Assembly: GCA_035772785.1 (NCBI GenBank)
Contig: JAOCPU010000002.1
Location: 992,001-1,056,000, forward strand
DNA from: Phlebiopsis flavidoalba
Lineage: Eukaryota; Basidiomycota; Agaricomycetes; Polyporales; Phanerochaetaceae
Direction of reading: 5' to 3'
DNA: 64,000 nt
Numbering within the stretch: the first letter of the stretch is position 1; each line of letters opens with the position of its first letter. Below the pieces are notes generated by a model. That model was given only the letters and a program-made list of their open reading frames with translations. It ran no database searches and was not told where the DNA came from. Positions 1 to 12,200 of this stretch are shown here, one piece after another. The translations under genes were made by a program, and so were the position numbers.

Positions 1-2012
1 TGGACTGTAGTAGAGGCGTCTTCTCGAATGTAGGTTCAAAGACTGTTTCGCACCATGCCTCAGTCTCTTACATACTGGCTGCATTCCCACCAGTAAGGTC
101 GAATGTAAATACCCTACATCTTGGTTCCTCAGGGACGTGGAAAAAACAGGCACACCCTTGCCTATGGCGAATATACGCCTAAACTTTACGTAGTTCCTGA
201 CATAACCATGACCAATTCACTCAGCACAAGAAATGGACGGACGTCACACGTCGAACTTACTCGTCGCGTCTTTATTTTGCGGCCCGCCACCGATCATGGT
301 CGCCTAGAAGACACCTAACTCTGGACGGAGATTGCTGAGCATATCTCCAGCTCTTTTTCAATCGGAATAATCGAAACCGTCGTGGAGGTTCGGGATAAGC
401 GCGCATGCTTAGGGTTGAAGGTTGACCTGCGGTCTGTTATGAGCAGGACATGCTGTATTGCTTTGCTGAGGACTGAAGCTCTAGAATCAGTAATTATGTG
501 GTCTGGTAAACACAGAGTGTATGTCTGACGAGAAGATACTACCTCCCTTTCAGATGTCGGTCGGGCCAGCCACAGACCCATACGGCAAATCTAATATGAT
601 CCCAGTTCGCGCCCAGAGAATGCCTAGTGAGCCAGACCGAGAAGCCGCCAGAGAGTTGTGGCAAATAGTGGGCCGGTGGCGCAGGCTATCTGTGGCGATG
701 GGAGTTCGTACGCTAGAGCGGGAGCGCACTGGCAGGGGTTCGGGAGGAGAAGACCAAGCGTTCAAGGATGGGCTGGCAGAAGTGCATCACGGGAATCAGT
801 GTTCGGACCGTGTACAAAGTGTCGACGGGACTAATCACCCGGCTATGCCCTTCGTCTTGCCACGAGGGCCGAGCGAAATATATACCAATACTCAGGGCAT
901 TATTTTTTGCATTCCGGCTCGATCTGCGTGCTGGGTGTCAGGGGCCTTTTGTGCAGTACTTCGCCTTTTGTGCAAAGTTTTGCTCCTCCCGGATGGTTTT
1001 GGGCGCAACAGGCACAAGGGGCATCGAGCCGCCCACCGTTGGCCGAGAAACGCCATACCGACGCATGACCTATAACAGGCATACGCCCGCCACCCACATT
1101 GGACATGCCACGACTGATCGCTTCCAATCCAGTAAAATGCACAGCCAAAATACTAGGATCCATACACAAAATATTCATATTACTTGATTACCTCTCCTAA
1201 TCTGCTGTGTCCTCCTCGTCTCCTTCGCTCTCTGCGGCGCTTGGCTTGTAGGGCTTGGGTTCTAGGTTTTGAGCGCGTTCTTTACTACGCAACAGACTCT
1301 TCTTCCTTGTTCTCCCCATTGCGGCTGACACTAGCTCGAGGGAAACAACGTCGTAGCTGCCATCCTCACTCCTACCGATTGTCCCTTGTGCTGACGACGC
1401 AGGCCGTCGTCGACTGTCGCGATACACCTTGCATATGCTTCACGGTGTATTCTGCGACGTTTTCTTTTGCCCGGCCGCTGTACTCGATTTGCCGCCGTCC
1501 CCAGCGCCTGTGTACCTTGCAGGCTTCGACATGTGATGGATTGGTGCCGTAAGTGTCGCCTTCTTTCGTCTATCACATCCGTCGATCCAATCGAACTCTT
1601 GCCTCGTTATGCAACGGTGGGCCTGGTATGTTCATGTGAGAACTCGTTGGCATAATACTATCCATTGGCACTCCCACTGCTTTGGATTATTGCTTTCCTT
1701 TCCGCTGCTGCTTTTGACAAGAGATAACTTGGTATCAGTCTCCGTATACACAAATACCTCTGCCCCAAAGTTTTCATGTGCGTCAAGGGGACGCGGCCAG
1801 GCGGATCTCGGGTAGAGTAGGTATGTCGATAAGATTATTAGCTCTGGGTGAAGTTATCACAACCATAGGCTCAGTGCGGCACCGAGGGTCTCGTAGGGGT
1901 CGTCCTTCAGTGCCTTCGTGCGTCGTCAAACTAGCTCACTGTAGACACGGCCTGTCTCGCGTTTCTCGCCATTGTCTGGCATTGGGCGATAGGCGCTCCT
2001 CACCTCGAATCG
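1..2012. other. No supported gene
   Basis: I see no conserved domain, long frame or plausible exon chain on either strand here. Short open frames exist in all six frames but none shows a recognisable motif. The sequence is of ordinary composition, with no obvious repeat. Confidence 0.4.
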
Positions 2013-2520
2013 TCATCGCTCCAGTAGCTCAACAACAGTCCCTTCCACCTCTGGGCGGCATAGGCCTCTCTCATTGTCGGCCTCTCTAAGGGTGTCTAGC
2101 TTGATGATCTCTACGGCATTCGGTGCTTCAGCTGCTTTCAGCAACGCCTCCGCACGCGTCGCAAGACAGCCCTCAAACCCTCCAGCGCTCGATTTCGTCA
2201 CCCCACGGTCCTTCCCCTTTTCCCTTCGCCTCCGCCGGCGCACCCATCTCCGGCATCAATTCTCCACAGCATATTTCCGAGCCATTCCCCCACATTCAAG
2301 CCTGGTCGGGACCGTGTCGCCACTCCTCCGTCGCAGGCACGACCTGGAACGTCCTTCCTGATTAACTCGCCCGCCTCGCGCAAACAAGGCCGCTCGCCTC
2401 CGGTAGGCACGTACTTACTCCACCTGGCTGCCCTTCGTGAAGGGCCCATCTGCACCTTCCGTACTTGCAGCAATACTCACACGCCCGCGATTGCGTTAGC
2501 CTGGCGCCCAAGACTGCGCA
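2013..2520 (-). CDS. Uncharacterised protein fragment (-)
   Basis: Two partly overlapping minus-strand frames read as a possible protein fragment. One contains CEYC followed by CKYGRCRW near 2,460-2,490, a clustered-cysteine and basic arrangement seen in basidiomycete proteins that carry paired CxxC motifs. The other contains a short Lys-rich stretch, then an Ala/Glu-rich helix (AEALLKAAEAPNAVEIIKL, about 2,080-2,140). The frames would need a frame jump or intron to join. No start codon can be defended. It could equally be chance open frame in G+C-rich sequence. I do not recognise a function. Confidence 0.2.
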
Positions 2521-2649
2521 AAGTCCGAAACGCCGCACGTACGCCAGGACTATGCATTGCTCTTCGGGGCAGCTTGGCTTGCACTGTACGAGATGTGCGA
2601 GGAGTTCATGGATGCGGTGCCAGCGCGGGAACTGGAGGCGGAGAAGATG

Positions 2650-3589
2650 GTTTTGATGCGTGCGACGGAGACGCGAGGGGCCGCTGTGGTGTGTCTCGTG
2701 ATTCGGGCGGTGGTACGTGGTGTATGATCGCGTTCCGTTTTGTGTTATGAGGGCTCCGTTTAAGAGATGATGGGTGTCCTTCCTCGGGTTCCAGCTATCT
2801 GTATCTATCTTCCAGGAGTCTTTTCACGACGGGCGCAGACGGTCTGCATCATTTCGTAGTAGGTTCACACAAGTTTATTGTCAACGTCCCTTCTGCGCTT
2901 GTGTGACAACATTGCGTCAACCTCTCTTTCGTGCAGATTCAAAAACGGATTGGCTCTGTCGAAACAGCATTACACAGATGAAAGCTCTAGCCATTGACAT
3001 GTCTAGTATTCGCAAGCTATGCTCACTCTGTTTCCTGAGAACCCTCCCCATATGACGCTCGCCCAGCTGTCCGACAACCTCGATACCTCCTCGTTCAGGT
3101 AGGCTCAGCGCCTCTGAATTCTGACCTCTGCGGAGTGTGTGCGGTTCCCGCACACTTCATACGAGTCGTGAGAAAGTTCATTGATAGAGCAAATAGATAG
3201 ATGAGTGTTTCTTCAGGCGGCTGAGATGGCGGGGGCGAAGCAGAAGAGAAGCTGCTAACGTGAGTATTTGCCGGAGGAGGAGCAATGCGCTCCGTGGGTT
3301 ACGGGTCACGTCCCCCATATATGGAGATGCCCTTTGCCGTGGCGCGGTAGATTCTCGGAATACGATACCCCGAGACCACAGTTGCCGCCACCCGCAGCAC
3401 GCCTTTAATTAGTCTTCTTTCCCAGTGCGTTCGACCTTCGATCTGATATACCGCTATAATTGTCGGTATATCACCTTTTAATTCTCATGGACTCGGTTTC
3501 AGCCCCGAGATGTGCTCATTACACGTGTTGCTTTGCACCAAAAGTTCTCTGAATGATTACTTATCGAGAGCAGTGCCAATATTCGATGA
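2650..3589. other. No supported gene
   Basis: Intergenic-looking. Composition changes from mixed to A+T-richer towards 3,420-3,600, where several TATA-like stretches lie beyond the 3' end of the ICMT-like gene that ends at 3,590. I see no exon chain. Confidence 0.35.
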
Positions 3590-4330
3590 CTATATACTAC
3601 AATAAATATAGGGGATCAACTTGTACGGCGTTCTCTGTGCGTATCTCCCTCCCATTCTCACCGAACGCGTCCCTCAAAGTATTATCCTCCAGCCCCATCC
3701 TTCGAAAGAGCAAAGCGGGCAACCATCATTCACCGTCCATCCTGCCCACACGCCGCAGTAAACATCCTACTGGCCCACGTGCCCTTCCCCACCCCAACAC
3801 ACTCCGCATAAACCAGCTCCCAGGAACCAAAATTACACAGAAGCACGCCGGCTGCGATCATCGCCACACCTGTATACCCCGGGTGGCGCACAACCGCGTA
3901 CGGCCGGGCCGTCCGCGACCAGGACATGGCCCCTTTTGATCGAGAGCTCCCAGGTGAAAAACCGCCCCTAGGGTACGATAGCACGCGAGGCGAATGAGCG
4001 AGCCGCAGTGGCATGAGTGCACATCCTGCGAGCCAGGCGGGCGTCATGCGGATGTTGTGGGTCGTGTGTAGAGAGTCGCGGATGAGGAAGGCGAGAACGG
4101 CGTCTGAGGCTGGGATAGAGGGGAAGTGCACACTGCGATGAGGACGGTGGATTCTATGATTTCGGCGTTTGCCCGAGTACAATGCCCTGTGCAGCAGGAT
4201 GAGGTCAAGCACAACGAGACCGTTTTAGCGGGATAAACCCACCCTTCTTAGCCCATAGAAAGGCCTCGTGCGCTGCACGACTGGTCCCCATAGGATCTGT
4301 CTTGTCTCCATATCCCTCCTTCTCTAATGT
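3590..4330 (-). CDS. Isoprenylcysteine carboxyl methyltransferase-like membrane protein (frame-disrupted)
   Basis: The minus strand encodes the C-terminal part of a protein of the ICMT/Ste14-like (PEMT/ICMT) superfamily. These membrane enzymes transfer a methyl group from SAM; the classical member methylates prenylated C-terminal cysteines in the ER. Visible landmarks, in order across frames: MTPAWLAGCAL; LIRLACYRTLG with FTWELSIKRGHVLV; the SAM-side signature PYAVVRHPGYTG (about 3,880-3,915) followed by the hydrophobic helix VAMIAAGVLLCNFG; then an acidic segment (GLEDNTLRDAFGE) and the closing RTPYKLIPYIY just before the stop at 3,590. At least three frame jumps separate these blocks. The N-terminus is not resolved: upstream coding signal (AFLWAKKGG) suggests it begins before 4,250. 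Basidiomycete genomes carry many ICMT-like paralogues, so assignment to the Ste14 orthologue is not justified. Confidence 0.7.
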
Positions 4331-5424
4331 TGAGTAGCTGGTGCTGTAGTCGGTGTCATGCCATCGCCAAGGCCGTAAGCCTCGTCCAGCGCTAAAGCAG
4401 TATTGGGATCTTGAGCAGCGGTGAAGTCAGCGACAAAGAGCCCACAAAAATCTGTGAGTCCATCATGAGTGATTCAACGGCCCCATGTCGACCAGCGCGG
4501 TATTTAAGTGGTCGATGGGCCGACGGCTGCTTCGGTAAGCGGAGTCGGGAGTCAAACTTAGCGGCTTTCTTTCAAAACTGCAACCCTAGCTGTGAGAATT
4601 CAGGGCGAGTCTAAGAGCTGCATCAACCACAATGTGAGAAGGGACGGTGATTTTTGGAGCCGGCGGGGACGGCTTGAGTGGGATGTGCGATACAATCGTG
4701 CTCCCCGAACAGTGGGGTAGTGCAAACATCTTGCCAGTGCAGGGTTGCTTTGAACGGGAAGTGTAAGTTCGGCACCGGTTCTGTGGATGCATGCCATCCG
4801 CTTTATATTAATCAAAAGATGTAGGGGAGAATTCTCCAGGTCCCCCCCCAACCACAAAATACCCCGACAAATGCCGAGGTGTACACTTCGAGGCACCTGC
4901 AGAACCTCCACCCGTGCCGAGCATGAAGTTATCTATTCTGCTATGAGTATCAATATCTGCAGAACGGTAAGCTGCATAAGACTCAACCATACTTGAGCTT
5001 CACTGCTCTTTTTACCCCGTGACCCTGTAATGCGGTTCACGGGTTTCAAGTCCGAATTACGATAGCCTGAGTGAAAACCTGAAGACCCTCGGATCTGGTG
5101 GGGACAGTGGCATTGGCATCTGCGAGACAGTCCCAGAGTCACGCGTGTTTCAGTTCAGGGGGGGGGAATGGACTGTGTCATAGTCGTCGAGGTCCTGGAG
5201 AGTTAGTATTAGCTGAAGTTTGGCATGGCGTTTCGCACCAAGTTCGCATTCCGCGGACCGAGAACTTGAAGGCCCTCGTGAAATCACGTGGCTATGGGCG
5301 CTTGCGACTCGCGAGTTGTAAACGCCGCACAAGAACGTGAACTCGACGTCTTTCTCTTCTCCATCGCAGCTACCTATCGTACAACTGCCCGGCGCGGCCT
5401 AAGTCTACACTATCTATTTCTTTA
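4331..5424. other. No supported gene
   Basis: Short frames only. Between 4,440 and 5,330 several 60-100 codon frames overlap on both strands, without conserved motifs. A G9 run lies at 5,158-5,166. Confidence 0.35.
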
Positions 5425-6750
5425 ATGCTCACTATCACCCACCCCTCCTCGATTGCGCGTGGACGCGCTTCTCATGCTCCTCAAACCAAACGCTACAGGT
5501 CTTCAGTCAGCAAGCAGAGTATTTCGAAGGCGTTTTGCATCTCAGAATCCGGAGCCGTCGCCCCCTGTCTACATGCATGTCTCGTCCTCAGGAGGACCGT
5601 CGCATTCTCAAAGTCCTGGACGACCGCACTCGTCGTCGATCCACTACCACCGAACAGCAGAAAACGAACCCTTCAACTCAGAACAAGTCCGCTTCTGTCT
5701 GTCATATTTTGTGTGTATGCCAATCTCTCTTACTTATGTGTATATAGCGGGGCGCAGGCCGAGAAGGCGTAGCCACGAATGTCGGGCGAAGATACAAAAA
5801 GGTACGGTTTGGAGTTTCTTGCGCTTTGAACGTACATTAAGTCACGGCCCGTCGACAGCTCCCGCGACGTGCTTTGAACTTGAATGCGGTTGCGGGCGGT
5901 CCTCAGCCCCGGGCTCTGAGAATACGCGACAAGAATCAACCCCGGCGTCAACAACCTATGGACATAAAATCTGGTTTCCACCTTGTGGCTCGTTGTCGCC
6001 CTGCGATATCGACATGGAGGACCTAGAGACCGATGAACCCATGGATTTTTCGAATCTGCGCGCTCTGATTCTACAGTGCTTGGTTCGCCTTTCTCTGTCT
6101 CTACACGCCCTGGTGGACCTTCTGCCCCATCTGGTCGCTCTAATACTTTTGCGTCTCCCGCCCTGCTCCACGGGATTCCCATTCTCTGACTCGCTGGGCT
6201 CTCTTCCCAACCAGCTGGGCTCGCCCTTCGTATTCACCGCGTACAAAACTAGGCGGCAGGAACAGGAACCATGTCGACCGAAGTGCACGCAAACATTCAA
6301 GAGAAGGGACGTGCCTAACGGTCGGGTTGTGGCTCCAGCTTTCCCAGGTGCTTACGCCTCTGTCCATGCCGCTACGCAACGGACATCCCGAGGCCCCTAC
6401 CTTCCAACGCCCTCTGGCTGGACCCGGCGATTTTGGGATGAAGCGCGAGACGACAACGCCGGCCTTGACTCGATCACCGTGTAGCAGCACTTGGCGGACT
6501 CTCAGTCTCGCAACGTCTAGCCCCAGTTCTCCCGCCAGCCGGTGAACCCGTTCCCATGATGATAGACTATGGACGCGATAGCCTCCCGCTCACTCCTCCG
6601 GCGTCCCCGCTCTCGCACAAGTCGAAGCGCAAGCGCATTGTCTACTGTCTCGACGAGTATACTCCGCCCACGAAGAAGTACAAGGTTCGGTCCGGGTTGG
6701 CACTCTACAAGGCGCATGGAGGGATGCGCTTTCGCTCTCGTTCTGAATAG
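5425..6750 (+). CDS. Hypothetical Ser/Pro-rich protein (+)
   Basis: A plausible plus-strand gene that I do not recognise. The most convincing part is the C-terminus at 6,556-6,750: MIDYGRDSLPLTPPASP, then a basic KSKRKRIVYCLDEYTPP segment and a final Arg/Ser-rich tail with a stop at 6,750. Its Thr/Pro and Lys content resembles nuclear regulatory proteins. Upstream, short runs such as EDRRILKVLDDRTRRRSTT (about 5,590-5,650) look coding in another frame. A 343-codon frame at 5,453-6,484 is open but low in conserved features and may be a shadow frame. Exon boundaries cannot be fixed. Predicted role unknown; the basic patch near 6,620 may be a nuclear localisation signal (inference). Confidence 0.35.
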
Positions 6751-6759
6751 TCTTTCCCA

Positions 6760-7346
6760 GACGATGTACCTTTTTACATGACTATATTTCACCTCTCCTT
6801 TTGTCAAGATATCTAGCAATGTATAACTTCCTGACGCCTCGGAAATTCTTCAACCAGTAACTGACCGTGGGAACACAAATGAATGAATTGTCAATCAAGG
6901 TGAATGAAGGAGGTATCAGTATCGCAACAAATTACTGGTAGCTTTGCCTCGCTTTCGTATTTTCACTTCTATTTCATCGTGTATCGCTTTTCGAATGTCC
7001 AGGCTGGTGTGAATCTGAAGGCGTGGGGACGATGACGATGTCGTGCGAGCTGTTCTCACCACGAGGTCGCGGAGTTGGGCAATTTTTTTGGCCGGGCGTG
7101 CGCTTGACTCAACGCGACTCGATTTTGACTCATAACCACGACCTCCTTGCCAGCTCAGCTGCGAGCCTTTTCTCCAGAGCGACCCCCGCTCGTACATGAT
7201 TTTTTTCACTCAAAGCACGCGTGACGAGTATGCTGCCATCTTGTTTTGCCATCCTCGTGCTCGTTAGCTCACCTGAACGCCCCAACAGTTACCTCTCTGA
7301 ACCTCGTCTTCTCGCTCCTCAGCCACTAAATCAACCGACCACCAAA
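6760..7346. promoter_or_regulatory. 5' flank of the arginine-specific CPSase small subunit gene
   Basis: A non-coding interval before the start codon at 7,347. Pyrimidine-rich CT tracts at 7,230-7,345, ending in an ACCAAAATGC context at the start codon, look like a fungal core promoter and leader. In many fungi this gene is controlled by an upstream-ORF arginine attenuator peptide; I looked for its conserved core (DYLSDHLW-like) and did not find it. Confidence 0.4.
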
Positions 7347-9070
7347 ATGCTTGCTCGTAACTTTATTCGTATTCTTCTCGTATTTTCGCGAGGTTTCGCG
7401 ACACATGCCAGCACAAACACCTGCGCCTGCCTCTTCCCGTCGGTGGGCGCATTCTGTTTTCCATTGGCTTTTGCACCTGAAACCTACGGGCCAGTCGTTC
7501 CATGGACGCTCCTTCGGTGGCACCCAAGAGTATCTTCGGAGGAGACAGTCTTCTCCACATCTATCACATCATGTAAGTACTCGACAGCGGGCACAAAATG
7601 CAAATGATCATAGTCTTACTATTTGTGCAGATACCGAGTCTATGACCGACCCGTCTTCTACCGCGGTCAAATCCTCGTCTTCACAACACCTCTCATGCGG
7701 AACTACGGCTTTTTTCCATCCAACAAAAAACACCATCGACAACCATGACGTCCGGTGTCTACCTTTTGAGTCTGAAGGCATCCATATGCTCTGCGGTCGT
7801 CGGTATTAGCGGATGTCGGCGGAGGAAAAACAACTACCACTACCTCGCCGTCGAATCTCGCTGTGCCCCCAGTGGTGCTAATTAACCCCCGCCACGATGT
7901 GCCGGTAGACTTCGGCCGGGTATTACAACTCCGGATACTTCCGTCGATACCTCAGTCCCGCCTAATCACCCGTACCTTCCCTTGCGTGATCAAGGCACGA
8001 CTCTCGGCCCGCCTCGCTGTCGGCTCTCTGACGCATCATCCTTCCTCGATCCCTCCCTGCCCGAACACGAGTACTGGGACCACCACCGCCGGAGAACCTC
8101 CGTTGACCATGGTACCCCCTCTACCAAGGGAGACCCCCTATGTCCTAGGCACAAACCCCACTGGGCGCTACGTCAAGATCGCCGTTTGTGTCTCGATTTT
8201 CGCGTTAAGTGCGAAGGCGAACATTTCTCCGCTCGCTCTCCTCGTCCGTACCCCCGTGGCGCTGCTGCGTCACCGTCCTCCCATGGAACTACGACTTCAA
8301 CCCAGATCCGCGACCAGTACGATGGTCTCTTCCTGTCCAACGGCCCCGGCGACCCGATGCACCCTTGCCGCGTCGAGGCTTGCCATGCACCTCCGCCCTG
8401 GGGGGGGGGGGGGCACGACACTCCAAGAAGTGGTCCAAACCCGTCTTTCGGCCATCTTCTGCATGGTGTACACCAAGATCATCGGTTATCGCTGCCGGCC
8501 TCGACGCGTACCGTATGACTTCCTTCGGCAACCGTGGACCATAACCAAACCCCCGTACTCCGCGCTCGGCGCTCGCGTCGTCGGGCTCGACTCACAGGCA
8601 GACCGTACGTGCCCGGTCATTTTTGTATACGTCACCAGCCAGAACCACCAGTATGCGTTGAAGCTCCAGGACCCATTCCCTCGCCGGCTGGGAGCCCTTC
8701 TTCATCAACTGCAATGACTCGTCTGTCGAAGGTATCAAGTCGACGGACGACTCCGGCAAGAGGGTTTGGGGCGTGCAGTTTCCAGTTCACACCCCGAGAC
8801 TTTGAGCGCGCGTCGGTTGGTGGTCCCCCTCTCGATACCATTGAGGGAGTAGGGGGGAGTTCCAACCATGTGTCGAATCGTCCTGACACTAACTCTTCGC
8901 AATTGCCCTTACACGCGTTCCAGATGTTTTTTTTCACCACGACTTCCTTGCCGAGTGCACCGGGCTGTCCACAACAGCTTCAGGTCAACACCTCGTCCCC
9001 CTCTGCCGAATTCACCGCCCATCATGGGTGCGGCCGAAGGTTAACCCCCACCTCGCTTGCACCACCCTGA
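7347..9070 (+). CDS. CPA1: Arginine-specific carbamoyl-phosphate synthase, small (glutaminase) subunit, mitochondrial (frame-disrupted)
   Basis: The small subunit hydrolyses glutamine and passes ammonia to the large subunit for carbamoyl phosphate in arginine synthesis. The start MLARNFIRILLVFSRGFATHA is a classic mitochondrial presequence, which separates it from the cytosolic pyrimidine fusion enzyme. Family blocks follow across frames: LKPTGQSFHGRSFG, ETVFSTSITS split by an intron (7,573-7,630) to TESMTDPS, YRGQILVFTTPL, VLGTNPTGRYVKIAV, then the class I glutamine amidotransferase block DGLFLSNGPGDP (about 8,310-8,350), TSQNHQYAL (about 8,632-8,660), AGWEPFFINCNDSSVEGI, GKRVWGVQF and GGPPLDT. 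The catalytic-Cys block is altered (CMVYTKIIG at about 8,460 where CxGHQ is expected), and the FHPE block carries an extra six bases near 8,783. A G14 run (8,400-8,413) interrupts the domain. More than six frame jumps are needed. Length fits the ~430-470 aa family. Confidence 0.9.
8400..8413 (+). repeat. G14 homopolymer inside the CPA1-like gene
   Basis: Fourteen consecutive G lie inside the glutaminase domain, immediately after the SNGPGDP block. A conserved coding domain does not normally contain such a run, so it is either an assembly artefact or a pseudogene mutation. Confidence 0.9.
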
Positions 9071-9294
9071 GCCCCTGTGTTGCCCAAGCCCATTGCGCTG
9101 GCTGCCGCTTGATTCTTTACCTAGTCCTGGACGTTTAAATTAGATCCTTTTTTCTGCTGTATTTTGCTTTATCAATGTGCTCCAATAGACTCTAAATATT
9201 AGTGCCTTTGTAGGACACTTTGACCCAGGACAAGTGGTGTAGTCGAAGGGTGAAAACCAAGAAAGTTATGCGATGCGCCATCTGATCTCTTCGG

Positions 9295-12200
9295 TTGTCC
9301 GTAGTGCTGTATGTACAATGGTGTTCAATTATTTCTTACGATGCGGTACCCAAGATGAGGAACATTATTTTGAAGATTAACTACGATATGATATGTTGTT
9401 CCGCTCGCAACTCCAAGAAAAGGTCACTTGCGCCCCTACGACTCTCAATCTCTGCGCTCAGTCTGCGAACATCTCCTTTTTATGCACACCTGCCCTACGA
9501 TGCTTCGGTATATGCGACACGTTCGCATTCGTCGTCATCCCGAATCGCTGTCTTCCGAGCTCGAATCGTCCAACATTGGCACCCCCCCGTACATGCTCGC
9601 GCGAACGCTCCTCTGCCGTCCCTGCTGCAACGACTGTCGGCGAAAACGGCAGGGGACACGGGTCAGCCGAGCGAAACGATGCCGCAACGGGCGAGAACAT
9701 GCCCTGGCTCGACATGTCGGATTCAGCCTTCGGAACTTGGACTGGTTTGCCCCCAGCTCGTCACCGGGCGCCATCTTTGGGCTTCAGCGGGGACTGTGAC
9801 TGCGGCAGGGGCTGGGAGGGGCTGCGTAACTGAATTTCGGACTGCCTGACGAGACGGTTGCGAAACTGGAGTGCAAGCCCACGGGACAGGACATCGGAGA
9901 GGGTACTGGCTGTCCGCTTTGGTATGAAAAAAGCGGGCGGTCCTTGCTGTTGACCTTGACGGTGGGGCTCTCGTCGTTCTTCATCTGCGTCATCTCCCTC
10001 CTCCTACCTCTCCCCTCCCCTTCCTTCCCTCTCCCGCCTCTACTCCCTCCTCTACTCCCTATCCTCTTCCTACCAGCTTCTCGATGCATCAGGATACGTC
10101 TACCGGTTCTGTGTTCCGGACGCTGCTGATGCGAGTGGAGGCCGGAATATCAAGAGGCAGCTGAGGGCTGCTCGAGCGTAACTCGTTCCACCATTGACGA
10201 CTGATCCGGCGTCCTGCGTTTGCGAAGCATCTGCGAGAGCCGTCCACTTCACTGCTGAAAGGGTGTCTTGACTGACCGCAGCTTGCGAAGCAGTGATAGT
10301 CTCGGGTTGGTTTTGACTTCAAGCGAGAGGGCAGCAGAGATAGCTTCGTCATCTGCCACAGCCGCAGCTTTCTTCGCAGGAGTCTTCTTTCTTGCCTTTG
10401 GCTGCAGCCTTCTTCAGAGCCTTCTCCTCATCTTTTTTCTTCTTCTCCTCTTGTTTTGCGCAGCTTTTTCCGCCCTCCTTCTCGACAGCTTTCCTCTGTT
10501 TTCTCGGCCTCCTTCTCCGCGGCTTTCTTAGCCTTTTCCTCAGCTGTTGCAGGAGGACGGCCTCGGCGCTTCGGAGCGGGTGTAGGGGGCTCAGGGGGCG
10601 CTACGCTAGCCTGACGAGCGGAACGACGAGGGGCGGCAGTGGTGAGTGTAAGGTTTTCGCCCTCCTCACTAGCCTCGGGAACGGCAGAGGGCGAATCTTT
10701 GTCTTGGGTCTGATCCTCCGTGAGTATTTACTTTGCTACTACCACGTGTGGCTCGAGTTTGTGCGAGTTTGGCGAGGCTGAGATGAGAGTACCGGAAGAG
10801 CCCCGGTATGACACTGGTACGTACGTGCCTTTCCTGCCCTTCATCCGTCTCGCAACACCACGTTGCGGGGTCGACATGGGAGGCGAGGTATGTTCTCCAT
10901 CACTGTCTAAGAGCGGGAGGGTCAAACTCGATAGGATCCTGGGAGGCCATGTCCCACTAGGATGGGAAGATCCTCGGCTCGACTCGATAGGATTCAGCAG
11001 GGTCTTCATAAGGGGTACTGCTGGATCGTAATTTCGCGTTTGTAGTCATGCGATTTCATCGATGGGTCGACATCCATTTGGACGTCCGGAGTCGGTATAG
11101 CGCGAGAGTTTGGAGGCCTTCCTTCAAGCCCTCAACCTCCAGGTCCGGTTCAATGAATGGCTTCGCCCACATCCTGGCTCGCCCTCTCTCTGTGGCGTCG
11201 ACCTCCATAGGATACGGGACCTCTTCAGAAGGCTGTCGGGGATACTAGCGACTAGCTTCTCCGGTTTGGTCTGCGGAGGGGAGTTGGGAGCATGTGGACT
11301 TGATCTGGTCCTCGCTGGCCGCGACAGGATCTGACGTGGGAACGGTATCCTCAACCTCTTCCGCATCAGCGCGAGATGAAGAGTCGTTCGACCGCCTCTT
11401 GATCACGCAAGGGGTTCTGGCGATGCAGTCGATCTCCGAATCCCCATAAATCTCTCTCACCAGCGCCTGCTCACTGGGGACTTTCTGCTCGTCATCCGAG
11501 CTTGGATCTATCGACGGCGGAGCATTAGGTGATGCGCTGTTAGTCGTCTTCGGCAGCGCCAGCAACTGGTGCAGCTATGACTCAACTGGAGCCTGGAGAC
11601 ACATTAGTTTTGGTGTTCCCCCCCCACCCCGGCCAGGGGACATGAATACTTACGAGTTCGTCCATTGGCGATCTCGAGTCGTCACCGTTGGCGCCAGGTG
11701 GTGAAGCAGTGGTATTAACCTGTTCACATCGACCTCAGGCTCATCTTCCACAGGGACTCTTCGTCCTGATGACGATCCCTCGGGTCTCGAACCGCTTAGA
11801 CATTCGCCTATAGGCCCCTCTCTTCCTCTCTTCCTCCTCTGAGCAAGAGCTTCGCTCTCGCTCTTGTCATCTACCTCACTGACTACTCGAAGAAGGGAGA
11901 AAAGAGAGTATGCTTCCTGTTGGGGAACGCGTCACGGAGTGAGAGGCCTCAACATCAACTGCAATCAACGTCGCAGCGGAATTCGGTCCTGAGGTTTGCC
12001 AGTCTGGAAAGAGATCTGGACAGTGGAGGGTTTGCGGGTGTTGCTTCAGTAGCGTTTCTCAGCAGAGTCGTTCTTCGCTGTCTTCGCTATCGCCACTGCT
12101 GCCGTGCACCCTTTCCGTGGACTACAAGCTCAGATATACTCCCGAGCCGGCAGGCAATTAGCAGAGAAAGAGGACCAACCTCTCACGGGGAGGCAGCTCT

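Noticed and set aside
6760..7346. An arginine attenuator peptide upstream ORF for the CPA1-like gene
   Set aside because: I looked for a DYLSDHLW-like core in all plus frames. Only a weak SYLSEPRL string near 7,290 occurs, in a frame that runs into the coding region, which is not the expected short uORF.
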